43,255 bases of DNA from an uncultured Phycisphaerae bacterium. GTDB lineage: Bacteria > Planctomycetota > Phycisphaerae > UBA1845 > PWPN01. Shown piece after piece: positions 15,835-24,422 of the stretch. How positions within the stretch are numbered: the stretch's first letter is position 1; each line of letters opens with the position of its first letter. A model generated the notes under the pieces. That model did no database searches. It was not told where the DNA came from and saw nothing but the letters and a program-made list of their open reading frames with translations. The stretch spans positions 1 to 43,255 of the forward strand of contig CALLOB010000028.1 in NCBI GenBank assembly GCA_938005315.1, read 5' to 3'. The translations under genes and the position numbers were made by a program.

Positions 15835-17931
15835 TCATTTCGCCCGCTTGATCCACAGGAAATCCAGGCCGATTTCGCCGGTTTCGGCGCCGTCCGGGCC
15901 GCCTTCGCACCGCAGCGTCAGCTCGTGCCCGCCGGCGGTCAGCTCGGGCTCCGGCAGCCGGATGTTCCAGGAAAGCGTGTGATAGGGCGTGGCCAGGTCC
16001 ACCACCTCGCCGACATCGCCGCCCTGGAGACGCCGGCCGTCCAGCCAGAGCGAGAACTTCCCGGAGCCAGGGCTTTTCATGACCGTCAGGAACATCATCT
16101 GCCTGCCGGCCTCGACCACCGGGACCTTCAGCCGCAGCTCATCACCTTTCCGCGCCGGCCGCCAGACCAGCAGGCGCCCGCCGGCCCAGAGCCGGCCGTC
16201 GCGCAGCGTGGTGCCGGTCTTGTCCGCCAGCAACTCCTCGACCTGGTGGAACGTGTAGCCCGAGGCGCCGTGACGCGCCGCCGGCATGAAGTGCTCCGGA
16301 AGCTCGAGCCGCCGCACGTCCGCGCGGGTGATCGGCATGTGGTCGTCGATCAGGCCCGGGCGGGCATAGTGATAGCCGATCCGGGCGTACGACATGCCCG
16401 CGGTGCGCTCGTGGGTGAACAGCTCCATGTAGAACGCCATCCGCTTCCGGAAGGGCAGGCAGTCGAGGATGTGCCAGCGGTGATTGGTCACGAATCCCCG
16501 GTTGGCCGGGCCGTCGTTGCGCGGCTGGCCGCAGTAGGCGTAGCCGAACAGGTCCGGGGCCGACCAGGAGTAGTTGAAGTAGTCCTCGCTGCCGGTGCCG
16601 AACGTCGAAGGCCGCACGTCGTCGTCGACGAAGACCTTCTCGTCGCCCTCGCCCCACCAGTTGCCGCCGGGCCAGGGCACCTCGTTGGGGTTCAGCAGCA
16701 TCACGGCCGTACCCACGTACACGCCCTCGCCGCCGGCCACCAGGAAGGGGATGTCCTGTACCCAGGCCCCGGTGTCGCCGACCACATCATGATCGACGCG
16801 CCAGCGGGCCCGGAAATGCATCGACCGGTCCGGATCCCACCGCCGGGCCGTCCGCAGGGCCTCGCCGGTCAGCCGCACTTCCTGATCGCCGAGGTTGTCC
16901 ATCTCGATCCGCAGCGAGGAGGCGAACGGCATGACGTAGCGGCAGGTCATCGTGCCGTCGGCGGCCACGGTGAACGGCACGCTGTTGAACGGATTGACGC
17001 CCGGGGCGGCGCCGAAGAAATCCCCCACCGGCGACTGCACCTGGCCCCAGGGATGGTCGTCGCAGACGATGCGCATCACCGTCTGACGCAGGGCCGCGTC
17101 GCGGTCCGCCGCGGATACCGCCAGCACGAGCCGCTCGATGGCCCCGGGGCCGTCGATCTTCAGCACCTCCGCGCTCTTGCCGGGCGGAACGGTCGCCTGA
17201 ATCGGCATGGCCTGGCCGGCCGCGGAATGCTTCCACTGACCGCCGGGGTCGCGCAGCACGGCCGCCACCCGGCTGATCTGCGACTGGTACCTTTCGAGGT
17301 CCGCGGGAGTGAAGGTCTCCACGGCGGTGCCCGGCTCGTAGCGCCGGATCTGCACGGCGTAGAAATGGACCCGGTTGACATCGCCGATCCAGACGATCCG
17401 ACACCCGCGGGCGAACGGCACCGGCAGGTAGCAGGCGTCGCGCTGCTGAAAAGTGCCCTCCAGGACGGCCGGATCGACCCCGGCCCGGGCGGCCCAGCGG
17501 CGATGCGGCCAGGAGAAGAAGTCGCGCGCCGGCCCGTCGAAGACGGGCTGGTCCCCGCCGTCGAGGTACATCCGCACCATGCCCTCGGCCGCGGCCGACC
17601 AGACCCGCACGATCGCGCCGGGGCCCTGGACGTCGGCCACCAGGTACTCCCCCACGCCGTCGGGACCGGGCTCCCTGAGCACGGCCTCGAAGTTGGGCCG
17701 CGGCTCACGCCCGAAACCGTCGGAGTTGGCGAACCAGCCCGGCCCGCCCGGCAGGTCGCTGGAACGGTCATAGGAGGAGAACTGCACCGTCTGGAAGTAT
17801 GGCCGCGGCAGATCCGCCAGCCGGTCCAGGTCGATCATCTCCTCGACCAGCGATCCGGTGGTCACCGGCTCGGCGGCCTGCAGCAGGGCGACCGGACCGA
17901 GCATCCACGCCGCGAGAATCACGCACCTCAT
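15835..17931 (-). CDS. Secreted GH172-family protein (DUF2961)
   Basis: A 698-residue exported protein with signal peptide MRCVILAAWMLGPVALLQA. The ATG at 17931 has GGGAGG 6 nt upstream; another ATG lies 3 nt earlier. The jelly-roll core shows the GH172 active-site pair: WWGEGDEKVFVDD and then FGTGSEDYFNYSW. In the difructose-anhydride enzyme of Bifidobacterium, glutamates in these two motifs act as acid/base and nucleophile. Known GH172 enzymes act on alpha-D-fructofuranosides or alpha-D-arabinofuranosides. A C-terminal beta-rich domain (about 560-698) has a probable carbohydrate-binding fold. Spacing to its neighbours (36 and about 50 nt) suggests one operon with the isomerase and the GH127 gene. 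Confidence 0.85.
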   Translation of the reverse strand: MRCVILAAWMLGPVALLQAAEPVTTGSLVEEMIDLDRLADLPRPYFQTVQFSSYDRSSDLPGGPGWFANSDGFGREPRPNFEAVLREPGPDGVGEYLVADVQGPGAIVRVWSAAAEGMVRMYLDGGDQPVFDGPARDFFSWPHRRWAARAGVDPAVLEGTFQQRDACYLPVPFARGCRIVWIGDVNRVHFYAVQIRRYEPGTAVETFTPADLERYQSQISRVAAVLRDPGGQWKHSAAGQAMPIQATVPPGKSAEVLKIDGPGAIERLVLAVSAADRDAALRQTVMRIVCDDHPWGQVQSPVGDFFGAAPGVNPFNSVPFTVAADGTMTCRYVMPFASSLRIEMDNLGDQEVRLTGEALRTARRWDPDRSMHFRARWRVDHDVVGDTGAWVQDIPFLVAGGEGVYVGTAVMLLNPNEVPWPGGNWWGEGDEKVFVDDDVRPSTFGTGSEDYFNYSWSAPDLFGYAYCGQPRNDGPANRGFVTNHRWHILDCLPFRKRMAFYMELFTHERTAGMSYARIGYHYARPGLIDDHMPITRADVRRLELPEHFMPAARHGASGYTFHQVEELLADKTGTTLRDGRLWAGGRLLVWRPARKGDELRLKVPVVEAGRQMMFLTVMKSPGSGKFSLWLDGRRLQGGDVGEVVDLATPYHTLSWNIRLPEPELTAGGHELTLRCEGGPDGAETGEIGLDFLWIKRAK

Positions 17932-17983
17932 CATCGGCCTCCCGGGGCCCCTGGGGCCCACCGTCCGGCTCGTCCATGACGGA

Positions 17984-19147
17984 TCAGCCGGCCGTCACTT
18001 CGTCGAGCCTCAACTGGAAATCCCGCACGTAGCCTCTGGACTGGAAGTGCTCGAAGGCCTCGCGAAGCGACCGGAAGACCCGCGTGGCCGTGCGGGTCAC
18101 GAAGGGCGAGGGTTCCGAGCGGGCCTTCCAGACGACGTATACCTCCTTGGTGGACTCGAACGCGTGCTGCAGCTCCCGTTCGACGCCGCTGGAAAGCGAC
18201 GGCTTGCCGTTGGGCAGTTCGGGGATGTAGCTCACGATCAGGTCCGACTGGTCGATCAGCTTGAAATCACGGGCGTAGATCTGCCCGTCGATGTCGTTGG
18301 CCACCGAGGAGACCTCGATCACGGAGAACTCCATCGGCTGCCCGAGGACCTCGACGGTGAACGTGCGGTCGCCCCGGCCGGTGGCGTTTCCGGCTTCGAT
18401 CAGCAGCCGCTTCTCGTCGAGGTCGCTGGGGTCGAAGGTGATGAAATGCTCGCCCAGGATCCGGCGGAACTCCGCGATCTCGGCCTGCACCGCCGGCAGA
18501 TCCATCACGTGCGTCATCGGGTAGGAGGGGTAGACCTTGCGCAGCTGCGGCTCGAACATCAGCCGGTAGACCATCTCGGCGGTGTCCGCCTCGTGCCCCC
18601 GGGCGATCACGTAGTGGTGCCCGTGCCCGCGCAGGATTCGTGAGAGGACCTCGGTGGTCAGGACCTCCTCCTCGCGCCAGACGAGGATGTCCTTGAGCGA
18701 GTGCTCCAGAACGTGGTCGCGGGCCAGACGCTGGTGAACCGCGTCCACGCTGTCCACCAGCGTGAAGTAGAGGTCGGCGTCGAGGTCCCGCATCTGGTCG
18801 TGATCGAAGGCCGGAAACAGCCCGTGCCGCCAGCGGAACGTCGCGTGGGTGTTGACCAGCACATGGTCGGCCCGCTCGGCGATCCGCAGGATGTCCTTGA
18901 ACACGCTGCGGCGCAACGCGTCCAGCCGGGCCCGGGGGAGGTCCAGGATCCGCCCGGGAACCACGTCCGGGGCCTCGGCGTACATCATGTCGCCGACGTG
19001 GCAGACCGCCACCTCGTGCCCGTGCCGGCGGGCGATCTGAGCCACACGCTCCAGGAAGGGCTTCTTCTCCACGCCGACCTGGCCGGTCATCACCGCCCGG
19101 ACGCCGGTCCGCGACCGGCCTGGCCGGGTCTGATTCGCCTTTTTCAT
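17984..19147 (-). CDS. Unknown two-domain protein with degenerate P-loop
   Basis: A 387-residue soluble protein I cannot name. The first half resembles a P-loop nucleotide kinase fold: VMTGQVGVEKKPFL (Walker-A position 22-29, GQVGVEKK, lacking the usual GKS/T), then helices, ADHVLVNTHATFRWRHGLF and DLYFTLVDSVDAV. The second half (about 190-387) ends in DLIVSYIPELPNGKPSLSSG and KEVYVVWKA, reminiscent of nucleoside 2-deoxyribosyltransferase-like or Toll-like folds with an SSG-VERE motif. It has no signal peptide or membrane segment. It is the first gene of the minus-strand glycosidase cluster. The ATG at 19147 has GGAG 10 nt upstream; the frame reaches back to 19204. The fold assignment is tentative. 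Confidence 0.75.
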   Translation of the reverse strand: MKKANQTRPGRSRTGVRAVMTGQVGVEKKPFLERVAQIARRHGHEVAVCHVGDMMYAEAPDVVPGRILDLPRARLDALRRSVFKDILRIAERADHVLVNTHATFRWRHGLFPAFDHDQMRDLDADLYFTLVDSVDAVHQRLARDHVLEHSLKDILVWREEEVLTTEVLSRILRGHGHHYVIARGHEADTAEMVYRLMFEPQLRKVYPSYPMTHVMDLPAVQAEIAEFRRILGEHFITFDPSDLDEKRLLIEAGNATGRGDRTFTVEVLGQPMEFSVIEVSSVANDIDGQIYARDFKLIDQSDLIVSYIPELPNGKPSLSSGVERELQHAFESTKEVYVVWKARSEPSPFVTRTATRVFRSLREAFEHFQSRGYVRDFQLRLDEVTAG

Positions 19148-19241
19148 CGTCTGCGATCTCCGCCCTTCAGCCGGACGGACGCCGGCCGTGGCCCGCGCCG
19201 CCACCCCGGGCCGCCGATCCCACGCGCCGCGATCCGTCCCA

Positions 19242-19314
19242 TGGGCCCGGAGGGATTCGAACCCCCGACCAAGCGATTATGAGTCGCCTGCTCTAACCGC
19301 TGAGCTACGGGCCC
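19242..19314 (-). tRNA. ileX: tRNA-Ile(CAU), lysidine-type
   Basis: A 73-nt cloverleaf without encoded CCA. The acceptor stem is GGGCCCG/CGGGCCC with discriminator A. The D-arm has GCTCAGC...GGTTAGAGC, and the T-arm is GGGGG-TTCGAAT-CCCTC. The anticodon arm GGCGA-CTCATAA-TCGCT, with anticodon CAT, is the same as that of E. coli tRNA-Ile2, whose C34 is converted to lysidine by TilS to read AUA. Elongator and initiator tRNA-Met have a different anticodon stem, so an Ile2 identity is preferred over Met. Confidence 0.9.
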
Positions 19315-19817
19315 CATGACGCCGGCTGCCGCGCCCCGCGGGCCGACCGGCCTGCTATCCTGCCGGCGGCAGCGCCCGAATGCGCCGGCTCGTGCCGAAG
19401 CCCATTCAGCCTAGCCGACCCCAGGCTGCCTGCCAAGCCGGGCGGCTGAGCGGGCGACAGCGGAGGTTCTGGACGGGGCAGGACTGATCGCGCTCGCCTC
19501 GTCGAGGCATGGATTCGCGGCTCAACGTCGTCGGTACCAGGCAGGCCCGATGCCTGGTGTTCCGAAGCGGCACCGGCGTTCAGTCCGAGGAAAGCCCGCG
19601 GGGCACGGCGTGCCAGGATCCAGATCCCCGGCGTGGCCTCCGGCATCGACGGGGAATCGGGCATGAGAGACGGAGAAACCCGAAAACGCGACCTCCGTGG
19701 CGTGTTGCGGGACTCCGCCACCGGTGACATCCGCGGATAGGGAACGAAGGCGGGGTTCCCTTCAGTCTCCACATCTCCATTTTCCGTTTTCCGGGGTTGC
19801 ACGCCCCGGCGCGGGGG
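19315..19817. other. Gene-free stretch between the tRNA and the zinc-ribbon protein
   Basis: No convincing gene, repeat or RNA was found here. Open frames exist on both strands, but they are rich in Pro, Arg and Ser and lack a Shine-Dalgarno. A minus-strand reading from about 19780 to 19480 contains some protein-like text (for example PGIWILARRAPRAFLGLNAG) and could be gene debris. It also ends beside the tRNA 5' end, so the tRNA promoter must lie within it. Confidence 0.4.
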
Positions 19818-19846
19818 TGGACAAACGCGCGGGCGGCTGCTAGGCT
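19818..19846 (+). promoter_or_regulatory. Promoter of the zinc-ribbon membrane protein
   Basis: A -35 box TGGACA (19818-19823) and a -10 box TAGGCT (19841-19846) have a 17-nt spacer and an extended TGC just before the -10. Transcription would start near 19853, 44 nt before the ATG at 19897, which has a clear AAGGAG Shine-Dalgarno. Confidence 0.5.
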
Positions 19847-19896
19847 GGAGCACCCGGTCAGGTCATCTCATAAGAATCGCAAGGGAAGGAGAAAAC

Positions 19897-20685
19897 ATGT
19901 CGGCGGGAGAGGGTCCGCAGGGGAAGATCTGCGTCGTCTGCCATTGCGATTGCACGGGGCGCCCGCGGGTCAAGGACCCCAAGGGCCGCTACTACTGCCG
20001 GAGCTGTTACGAGCGGGTCTCCGGCAGGCATCATGCCGATGATCCGCCCCGCACCGCCGCTGCTCAACGGCGGCCCGTGCAGCCGCCCGAACGACCGGCG
20101 GCACAGCCACAGTCGTCCGAGGCCCTGGCCCTGGAGGACGAGGGCGACCTGGGCCTGTTCGCCCGGCTGCCGGCGGCCGAACGGGAGGCCATGAACGCAC
20201 CGGTCCAGCAGATCCCCTGCCCCGGCTGCGGCAAGCTCGTCCCGGCCGGCGCGGTGCTCTGCGTCCGCTGCGGGTACAACCGCCAGCTGGGCACCCGCAT
20301 GGGCTCGCCGGAGATCGTCGCGGCCTCTTCCGGCAACGGGCTGTCCTTCGGCCCGCTGGGCGGTGCCGGGGAGATGCTGTTGCAGCCCTGGCTGGCCGGC
20401 GTGCTTCCCGGAGCGGGGTTCCTGCTTCTGTACATGCTGGCCAGCGGCAGCGAGGATCTCAGGGCGGTCTACCTGCTCGCACAGGGGCTGTTCGGGCTGG
20501 TCGTCGGAATCTGGGTGCTGATCAAGGCCTTCGGCAACAGCTTCCTCACCGGCATATTATGCCTGTGCGCCCCGTTTTACGTGTTGTACTTCGTCTTCGC
20601 GGGGGACAATGAAAGCCCGGCACTCAAGTGGGCGACCGTTGCGAGCATTCTCTCCGGCGCGCTGGGCTACGCACTGGGGGCTTGA
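19897..20685 (+). CDS. Zinc-ribbon membrane protein, hypothetical
   Basis: A 262-residue protein of unknown function. The N-terminus carries a cysteine cluster (C12, C15, C17, C19, then C34 and C37 in YYCRSCYERV), like a LIM- or GATA-type zinc site. A Pro/Gln/Ala-rich linker follows, then a second zinc ribbon with C108-C111 (CPGCGKL) and C122-C125 (CVRCGYN). The C-terminal 110 residues form about four hydrophobic segments. This arrangement of cytoplasmic zinc ribbons plus a small membrane domain is common in planctomycete proteins of unknown role. An AAGGAGAAAAC signal precedes the ATG. Possibly co-transcribed with the DUF2752 gene that follows. Confidence 0.8.
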   Translation: MSAGEGPQGKICVVCHCDCTGRPRVKDPKGRYYCRSCYERVSGRHHADDPPRTAAAQRRPVQPPERPAAQPQSSEALALEDEGDLGLFARLPAAEREAMNAPVQQIPCPGCGKLVPAGAVLCVRCGYNRQLGTRMGSPEIVAASSGNGLSFGPLGGAGEMLLQPWLAGVLPGAGFLLLYMLASGSEDLRAVYLLAQGLFGLVVGIWVLIKAFGNSFLTGILCLCAPFYVLYFVFAGDNESPALKWATVASILSGALGYALGA

Positions 20686-20715
20686 ACAATCAGACCTCGA
20701 GTCGGGAGCGAGCGA

Positions 20716-21099
20716 CTGATTCCGGGCACACGCACCGCTCTGATCGCATGGGCGATGCTTATCGCGGCGGCGCTGCAGCCGCCGGACGGGCTGGGCATGC
20801 GATGCTGCTGGCTGGAGCGATCCACCGGCCTGCCCTGCCCGGGCTGCGGCCTGGGCCGGAGCCTCAGTTGCGCGCTGCATGGGCTGGTCGGAGCGAGCTG
20901 GACCTATCATCCGTTCGGCATCGTCTTCCTGGCCATCCTGACGGCCACGGCCATGGTCGGCGTGCTTCCGCTTCCCGCCCGCGAACGACTTGCCGTTCTC
21001 CTCCATCGTCGCCAGCGGCTGGTCGTCTCGGCCTACCTGCTCCTGATCGCATCCTTCCTGGCCTATGGGGCGGCACGGGCCCTGTGCCGTCTGATCTGA
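20716..21099 (+). CDS. DUF2752-family membrane protein
   Basis: A small protein of about 127 residues with two or three membrane segments. The DUF2752 signature is visible: RCCWLERSTGLPCPGCGLGR, followed by WTYHPFGIVFL. The function of this family is unknown; the CPGCG motif suggests a metal or redox site at the membrane face. The first ATG is at 20755, but it has no Shine-Dalgarno and would cut into the first hydrophobic segment. A CTG at 20716, in frame and 7 nt after GGGAG (20704-20708), restores a full first segment (LIPGTRTALIAWAMLIAAA), so I place the start there with caution. Confidence 0.75.
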   Translation: MIPGTRTALIAWAMLIAAALQPPDGLGMRCCWLERSTGLPCPGCGLGRSLSCALHGLVGASWTYHPFGIVFLAILTATAMVGVLPLPARERLAVLLHRRQRLVVSAYLLLIASFLAYGAARALCRLI

Positions 21100-21201
21100 C
21101 ATCGCCAGCCTGCAACCGGAACGAGGCCGCGGCGATGACTTGAGCCGCCGATTCCGTTAAGCTGCCCGTCAAAGCTCGCGACGATTGACGGAGCCGCACC
21201 G

Positions 21202-22197
21202 ATGAAGCACATTCGCGCACGCCGGAGTCTGCTCAAAGGGGCCGCCGCCGGTCTGGCGGCCTCGTGGGCCGGCCGGACCCTGGCGCAGACGACGAAGGCC
21301 GGCCCGCCGGCGTCCCCGGAAGGCACCGCCGGTCCAGCTTCACCGCCGTCACAAGCGGCCATGGGGCCGGTTTCCGCCTATGCGGCCGACGGCAAGATCT
21401 GGGTGCGGATCGGCGAACAGGCCTTCACCTGCTACCGGGCCGACGCCGCCCAGAAATACCCGTACTTCTATCCGCTGCTGGGCCCGGCCAGCGGCCTGCC
21501 GATGACCGAGGAGACCTGCCTGCCCTGGCCGCATCATCGCTCGATATTCCTGGCCTGCGACCGGGTCAACGGGGACAATTACTGGCAGGAGGGCAACGAC
21601 CGGGGCCAGATCGTCTCGCGCGGGCCGGTGGTGGCCGCCGAAGACGCGCAGAGGGCAGTGATCACCGACCGCTGCGACTGGCGCCGGCCGGGACAGCCTC
21701 CGGTAATGGAGGACGGCCGGACGTTTACCGTCCGTGTTCTGCCGCCGGACGTGCGCTGCATCGACGCGGACATCACCATACGGGCCCTGGTCGATGTGCG
21801 GATCGAGAAGACCAACCACTCCCTGTTCGCCATCCGTGTGGCCCGGGGCCTGACGCCCCTGGCCGGCGGAACGCTGGTCAACGCCAACGGCCACAGGGGA
21901 GAGAAGGAGACGGATGGCGACGTCGGACCGTGGTGCGGGTTCGCCGGCTCGCGGCTGGGGGTCGCCGAGTCGATCGTGCTGATGGACCATCCCGGGAACC
22001 CGTGGTTTCCGTGCCGGTGGTCCACGCGCGACTACGGGTTCATCTCTCCGACCCCGTTCTTCTGGCTTGACGAGCGGGGCTGGACGCTGCCGGCGGGAAG
22101 GACGGTGCACCTGCGGTACCGGGTGCTGGCCGCCGCCGGCCCCATCGATATCGACCGGATGAATGAGATTCACGCCGAGTGGGCCGACAAGGCATGA
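21202..22197 (+). CDS. Tat-exported DUF6807 (PmoA-like) family protein
   Basis: A 331-residue protein with a twin-arginine-type leader (ARRSLLKGAAAGLAASWAG) ending near residue 29 and a low-complexity linker. The mature domain matches the DUF6807 family, often labelled PmoA for historical reasons: KYPYFYPLLGPASGLPMTE, then PWPHHRSIFLACDRVNGDNYW and a C-terminal PFFWLDERGW segment. The family is frequent in Planctomycetota and Verrucomicrobiota beside sugar-degradation genes. A carbohydrate-related role is assumed but unproven; there is no evidence for methane oxidation. The next gene begins inside its stop codon (ATGA), so translation is coupled to a UROD-family protein. Confidence 0.82.
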   Translation: MKHIRARRSLLKGAAAGLAASWAGRTLAQTTKAGPPASPEGTAGPASPPSQAAMGPVSAYAADGKIWVRIGEQAFTCYRADAAQKYPYFYPLLGPASGLPMTEETCLPWPHHRSIFLACDRVNGDNYWQEGNDRGQIVSRGPVVAAEDAQRAVITDRCDWRRPGQPPVMEDGRTFTVRVLPPDVRCIDADITIRALVDVRIEKTNHSLFAIRVARGLTPLAGGTLVNANGHRGEKETDGDVGPWCGFAGSRLGVAESIVLMDHPGNPWFPCRWSTRDYGFISPTPFFWLDERGWTLPAGRTVHLRYRVLAAAGPIDIDRMNEIHAEWADKA

Positions 22198-23273
22198 CCG
22201 CGCTGGACGACCTACCGCCGCCGGAGCCCGACATGCGCCGGCTGGAGTCCGTCCTGCGCAGGGGCAGGACCGACCGCGTGCCGCTGGTCGAGCTGGCCGT
22301 GGCCGACGAGGTGCTTGCAGCTCTGGCCGGCGAGGCTCTGCCCCCCCTGCCGGCCGGTCCCGGCGCCGCCGACGTGCGCGCCTGGGCCTCGTCCCGCGTG
22401 CGACTGTGGCACCGGCTGGGCTACGACTACTACCGCGTGCGGGCCGACATACCCCTGCGGATCGAACGCGGCGGGTCCACTGACACCGCCGACGGCGCCC
22501 GGCGGGTCTGGAGCAACGAAGGCACCGGCATCATCGCAAACCGGGCGGACTTCGACCGCTACCCCTGGCCCGAACCGTCGGACATCGACCTGAGCCGGGC
22601 CGAGGTCGGCGTCGAGTGCCTCCTCCCCGGAATGGGCGCGATCGGGTTCGTCGGCGGGGTTCTGGAACACGCCGTCGAGCTGCTGGGGCTGACCAACCTG
22701 GCCATGCTGCTGTACGACGACCCCGGGCTCGTCGAGGCGGTCATCGAACGGGTGGGCACGCTGATCCTGGCCGCGATCGAGGGCTTCTGCGGCATCGGGG
22801 GAATCTCGGCCGTCTGGCTGGGCGACGACCTGGGCTTCAAGACCTCCACGCTGATCAGCCCCGACCACCTGCGGCAGTACATTCTCCCCTGGCACCGCCG
22901 CTGTGCCGAGCTGGCCCATGCCCGCGGGCGACTGTTTCTTCTGCATTCCTGCGGCAAAGTCGAAGCGGTGATGGGCGACCTGGTCCGTGACGTCGGCATC
23001 GATGCCAAGCACAGCTTCGAGGACGTCATCGAGCCGGTGGAGCGCTTCTATGCCCGCTGGTCCGGAGACATCGCCGTGCTGGGCGGCATCGATGTGGACC
23101 TGCTCAGCCGCGGCACCCCCGAACAGGTCTCCGCCCGGACCCTCGCCGTGCTTGAGGCCTGCTCGGCCGGCGGCTACGCCTGCGGCTCGGGCAACTCGGT
23201 GACCGGCTATGTGCCGCCGGCCAACTACCTGGCCATGGTCCAGGCCCTCCACCGGTTCAACGGTCGAATGTGA
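22194..23273 (+). CDS. Uroporphyrinogen decarboxylase-family protein with Zn-type HxC...C motif
   Basis: A 359-residue TIM-barrel protein of the UROD superfamily (COG0407). H251 and C253 in LLHSCGKVE, followed by C330 in GGYACGSGN, give the zinc-binding pattern seen in MtaA/MtbA-type cobamide methyltransferases rather than in heme-pathway HemE. It is probably a methyl transfer enzyme acting on a methylated substrate or a corrinoid protein, but no corrinoid-binding protein is encoded nearby. The ATG at 22194 overlaps the preceding stop; an in-frame ATG lies 15 nt upstream. The substrate could be an O-methylated sugar or aromatic, given the saccharolytic neighbourhood (inference). Confidence 0.82.
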   Translation: MTALDDLPPPEPDMRRLESVLRRGRTDRVPLVELAVADEVLAALAGEALPPLPAGPGAADVRAWASSRVRLWHRLGYDYYRVRADIPLRIERGGSTDTADGARRVWSNEGTGIIANRADFDRYPWPEPSDIDLSRAEVGVECLLPGMGAIGFVGGVLEHAVELLGLTNLAMLLYDDPGLVEAVIERVGTLILAAIEGFCGIGGISAVWLGDDLGFKTSTLISPDHLRQYILPWHRRCAELAHARGRLFLLHSCGKVEAVMGDLVRDVGIDAKHSFEDVIEPVERFYARWSGDIAVLGGIDVDLLSRGTPEQVSARTLAVLEACSAGGYACGSGNSVTGYVPPANYLAMVQALHRFNGRM

Positions 23274-23411
23274 GGACGCCCCGGCCCGTGGTCCGCGGCC
23301 CCGGCGCCCGCCGGCGCCGTGCTTGCGTCCGTCGGCCGGTTTATGATTCCGGCACGGCAGCAGATCCGGAAAATCGATGTTCCGGGTCACAGCCGCCGTG
23401 GAGATACCGCC

Positions 23412-24422
23412 ATGAACGGCCGCGAACGCGTGCTTGCCCTGCTGGAAGGTCGCCCGGTCGATCGCCGGCCGCTGATGCCCATCACCATGATGTTCGCCGC
23501 CGACCGCATCGCAAGGAAATACCGCGATTATGCCGCGGACCACCGCGTGCTTGTCGAGGGGCAGGTCCGCGTGGCCGAGGAGTTCGACTTCGATCATGTC
23601 TCGGCGATTTCCGATCCGGCCCGCGAGGCCGCAGACTGCGGCGCATTCATCGAGTACTTCGACGACCAGCCCCCGGCCATCGTCGAGAGCCGGGCGCTGC
23701 TGGCCGACAAGACGGCTCTGGCACGCCTGAAGATGCCCGACCCGCTCGGCGGCGGGCGGATGCACGACCGCGTGCAGGCCGTCGCCCTGCTGCGGGAGCG
23801 CGTCGGGCGCGACCGGCTGGTGGAGGGCTGGATCGAAGGTCCGATCGCCCAGGCCGCCGACCTGCGCGGCCTCAACACGATCCTGCTGGACCTGGTGGAC
23901 GATCCCGGCTTCGTGCGCGACCTCTTCGAGTTCGTGGTGGAGATGGAGCTGCGCTTCGCCCGGGCCCAGGTCGAGGCCGGCGCGGACATCATCGGCGTCG
24001 GCGACGCCGCCGCCTCGCTCGTGGGCCCGGGGCTCTACGAAGAACAAGTCTGGCCTTATGAAAGGAGGCTCGTGGACGGCCTGCACGCCCTGGGCACGCG
24101 GGTCCGCCTGCACATCTGCGGCAAGACCCGGGGCCTGCTCGAGGGGATGGGACGGCTGGGCTGCGAAATCGTCGATCTGGACTCGATGGCCCCGCTGGAC
24201 GAGGCCCGGGCGAGGATGGGCCCCGACCAGGTGCTTTTGGGCAACATCAACCCGGTCAGCGTGCTGCGCAACGGGACGCCCGAGGCGGTGACCGAGGCCC
24301 TGGAACACTGCCGGTCGGCCGCCGGGACGAGGTGGATCGTCGGGGCCGGCTGCGAGGTGGTCCGCGACACGCCGATCGAGAACCTCCGCGCGATGTGCGC
24401 GTTCGCACGCGCGCCGGAATGA
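23412..24422 (+). CDS. Uroporphyrinogen decarboxylase-family protein, MtaA/MtbA-like
   Basis: A 336-residue protein of the UROD superfamily. It carries H234 and C236 in RLHICGKTRG and C314 in VGAGCEVVRDTPIENL. This spacing is very close to methanogen MtaA (H237, C239, C316), whose zinc binds the thiol of coenzyme M. The start is the ATG at 23412; the frame opens earlier, but sequence upstream looks intergenic. It lies 138 nt after the related gene at 22194 and shares only superfamily-level similarity with it, so they are paralogues of different age rather than a recent duplication. A methyltransferase role is inferred; a heme pathway role is unlikely. Confidence 0.82.
   Translation: MNGRERVLALLEGRPVDRRPLMPITMMFAADRIARKYRDYAADHRVLVEGQVRVAEEFDFDHVSAISDPAREAADCGAFIEYFDDQPPAIVESRALLADKTALARLKMPDPLGGGRMHDRVQAVALLRERVGRDRLVEGWIEGPIAQAADLRGLNTILLDLVDDPGFVRDLFEFVVEMELRFARAQVEAGADIIGVGDAAASLVGPGLYEEQVWPYERRLVDGLHALGTRVRLHICGKTRGLLEGMGRLGCEIVDLDSMAPLDEARARMGPDQVLLGNINPVSVLRNGTPEAVTEALEHCRSAAGTRWIVGAGCEVVRDTPIENLRAMCAFARAPE

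Noticed and set aside
12715..17979. Very long plus-strand open frame (over 1700 codons) opposite the glycosidase cluster
   Set aside because: It is antisense to three well-supported genes, its translation is low-complexity and rich in Gly, Arg, His and Val, and it matches no fold. It is an artefact of G+C-rich codon use.
19242..19314. tRNA-Met by anticodon
   Set aside because: The anticodon stem matches tRNA-Ile2, not elongator or initiator Met.
19305..19853. Minus-strand open frame overlapping the tRNA 5' flank
   Set aside because: Low-complexity Pro/Arg/Ser translation, no Shine-Dalgarno, and it runs into the tRNA gene.
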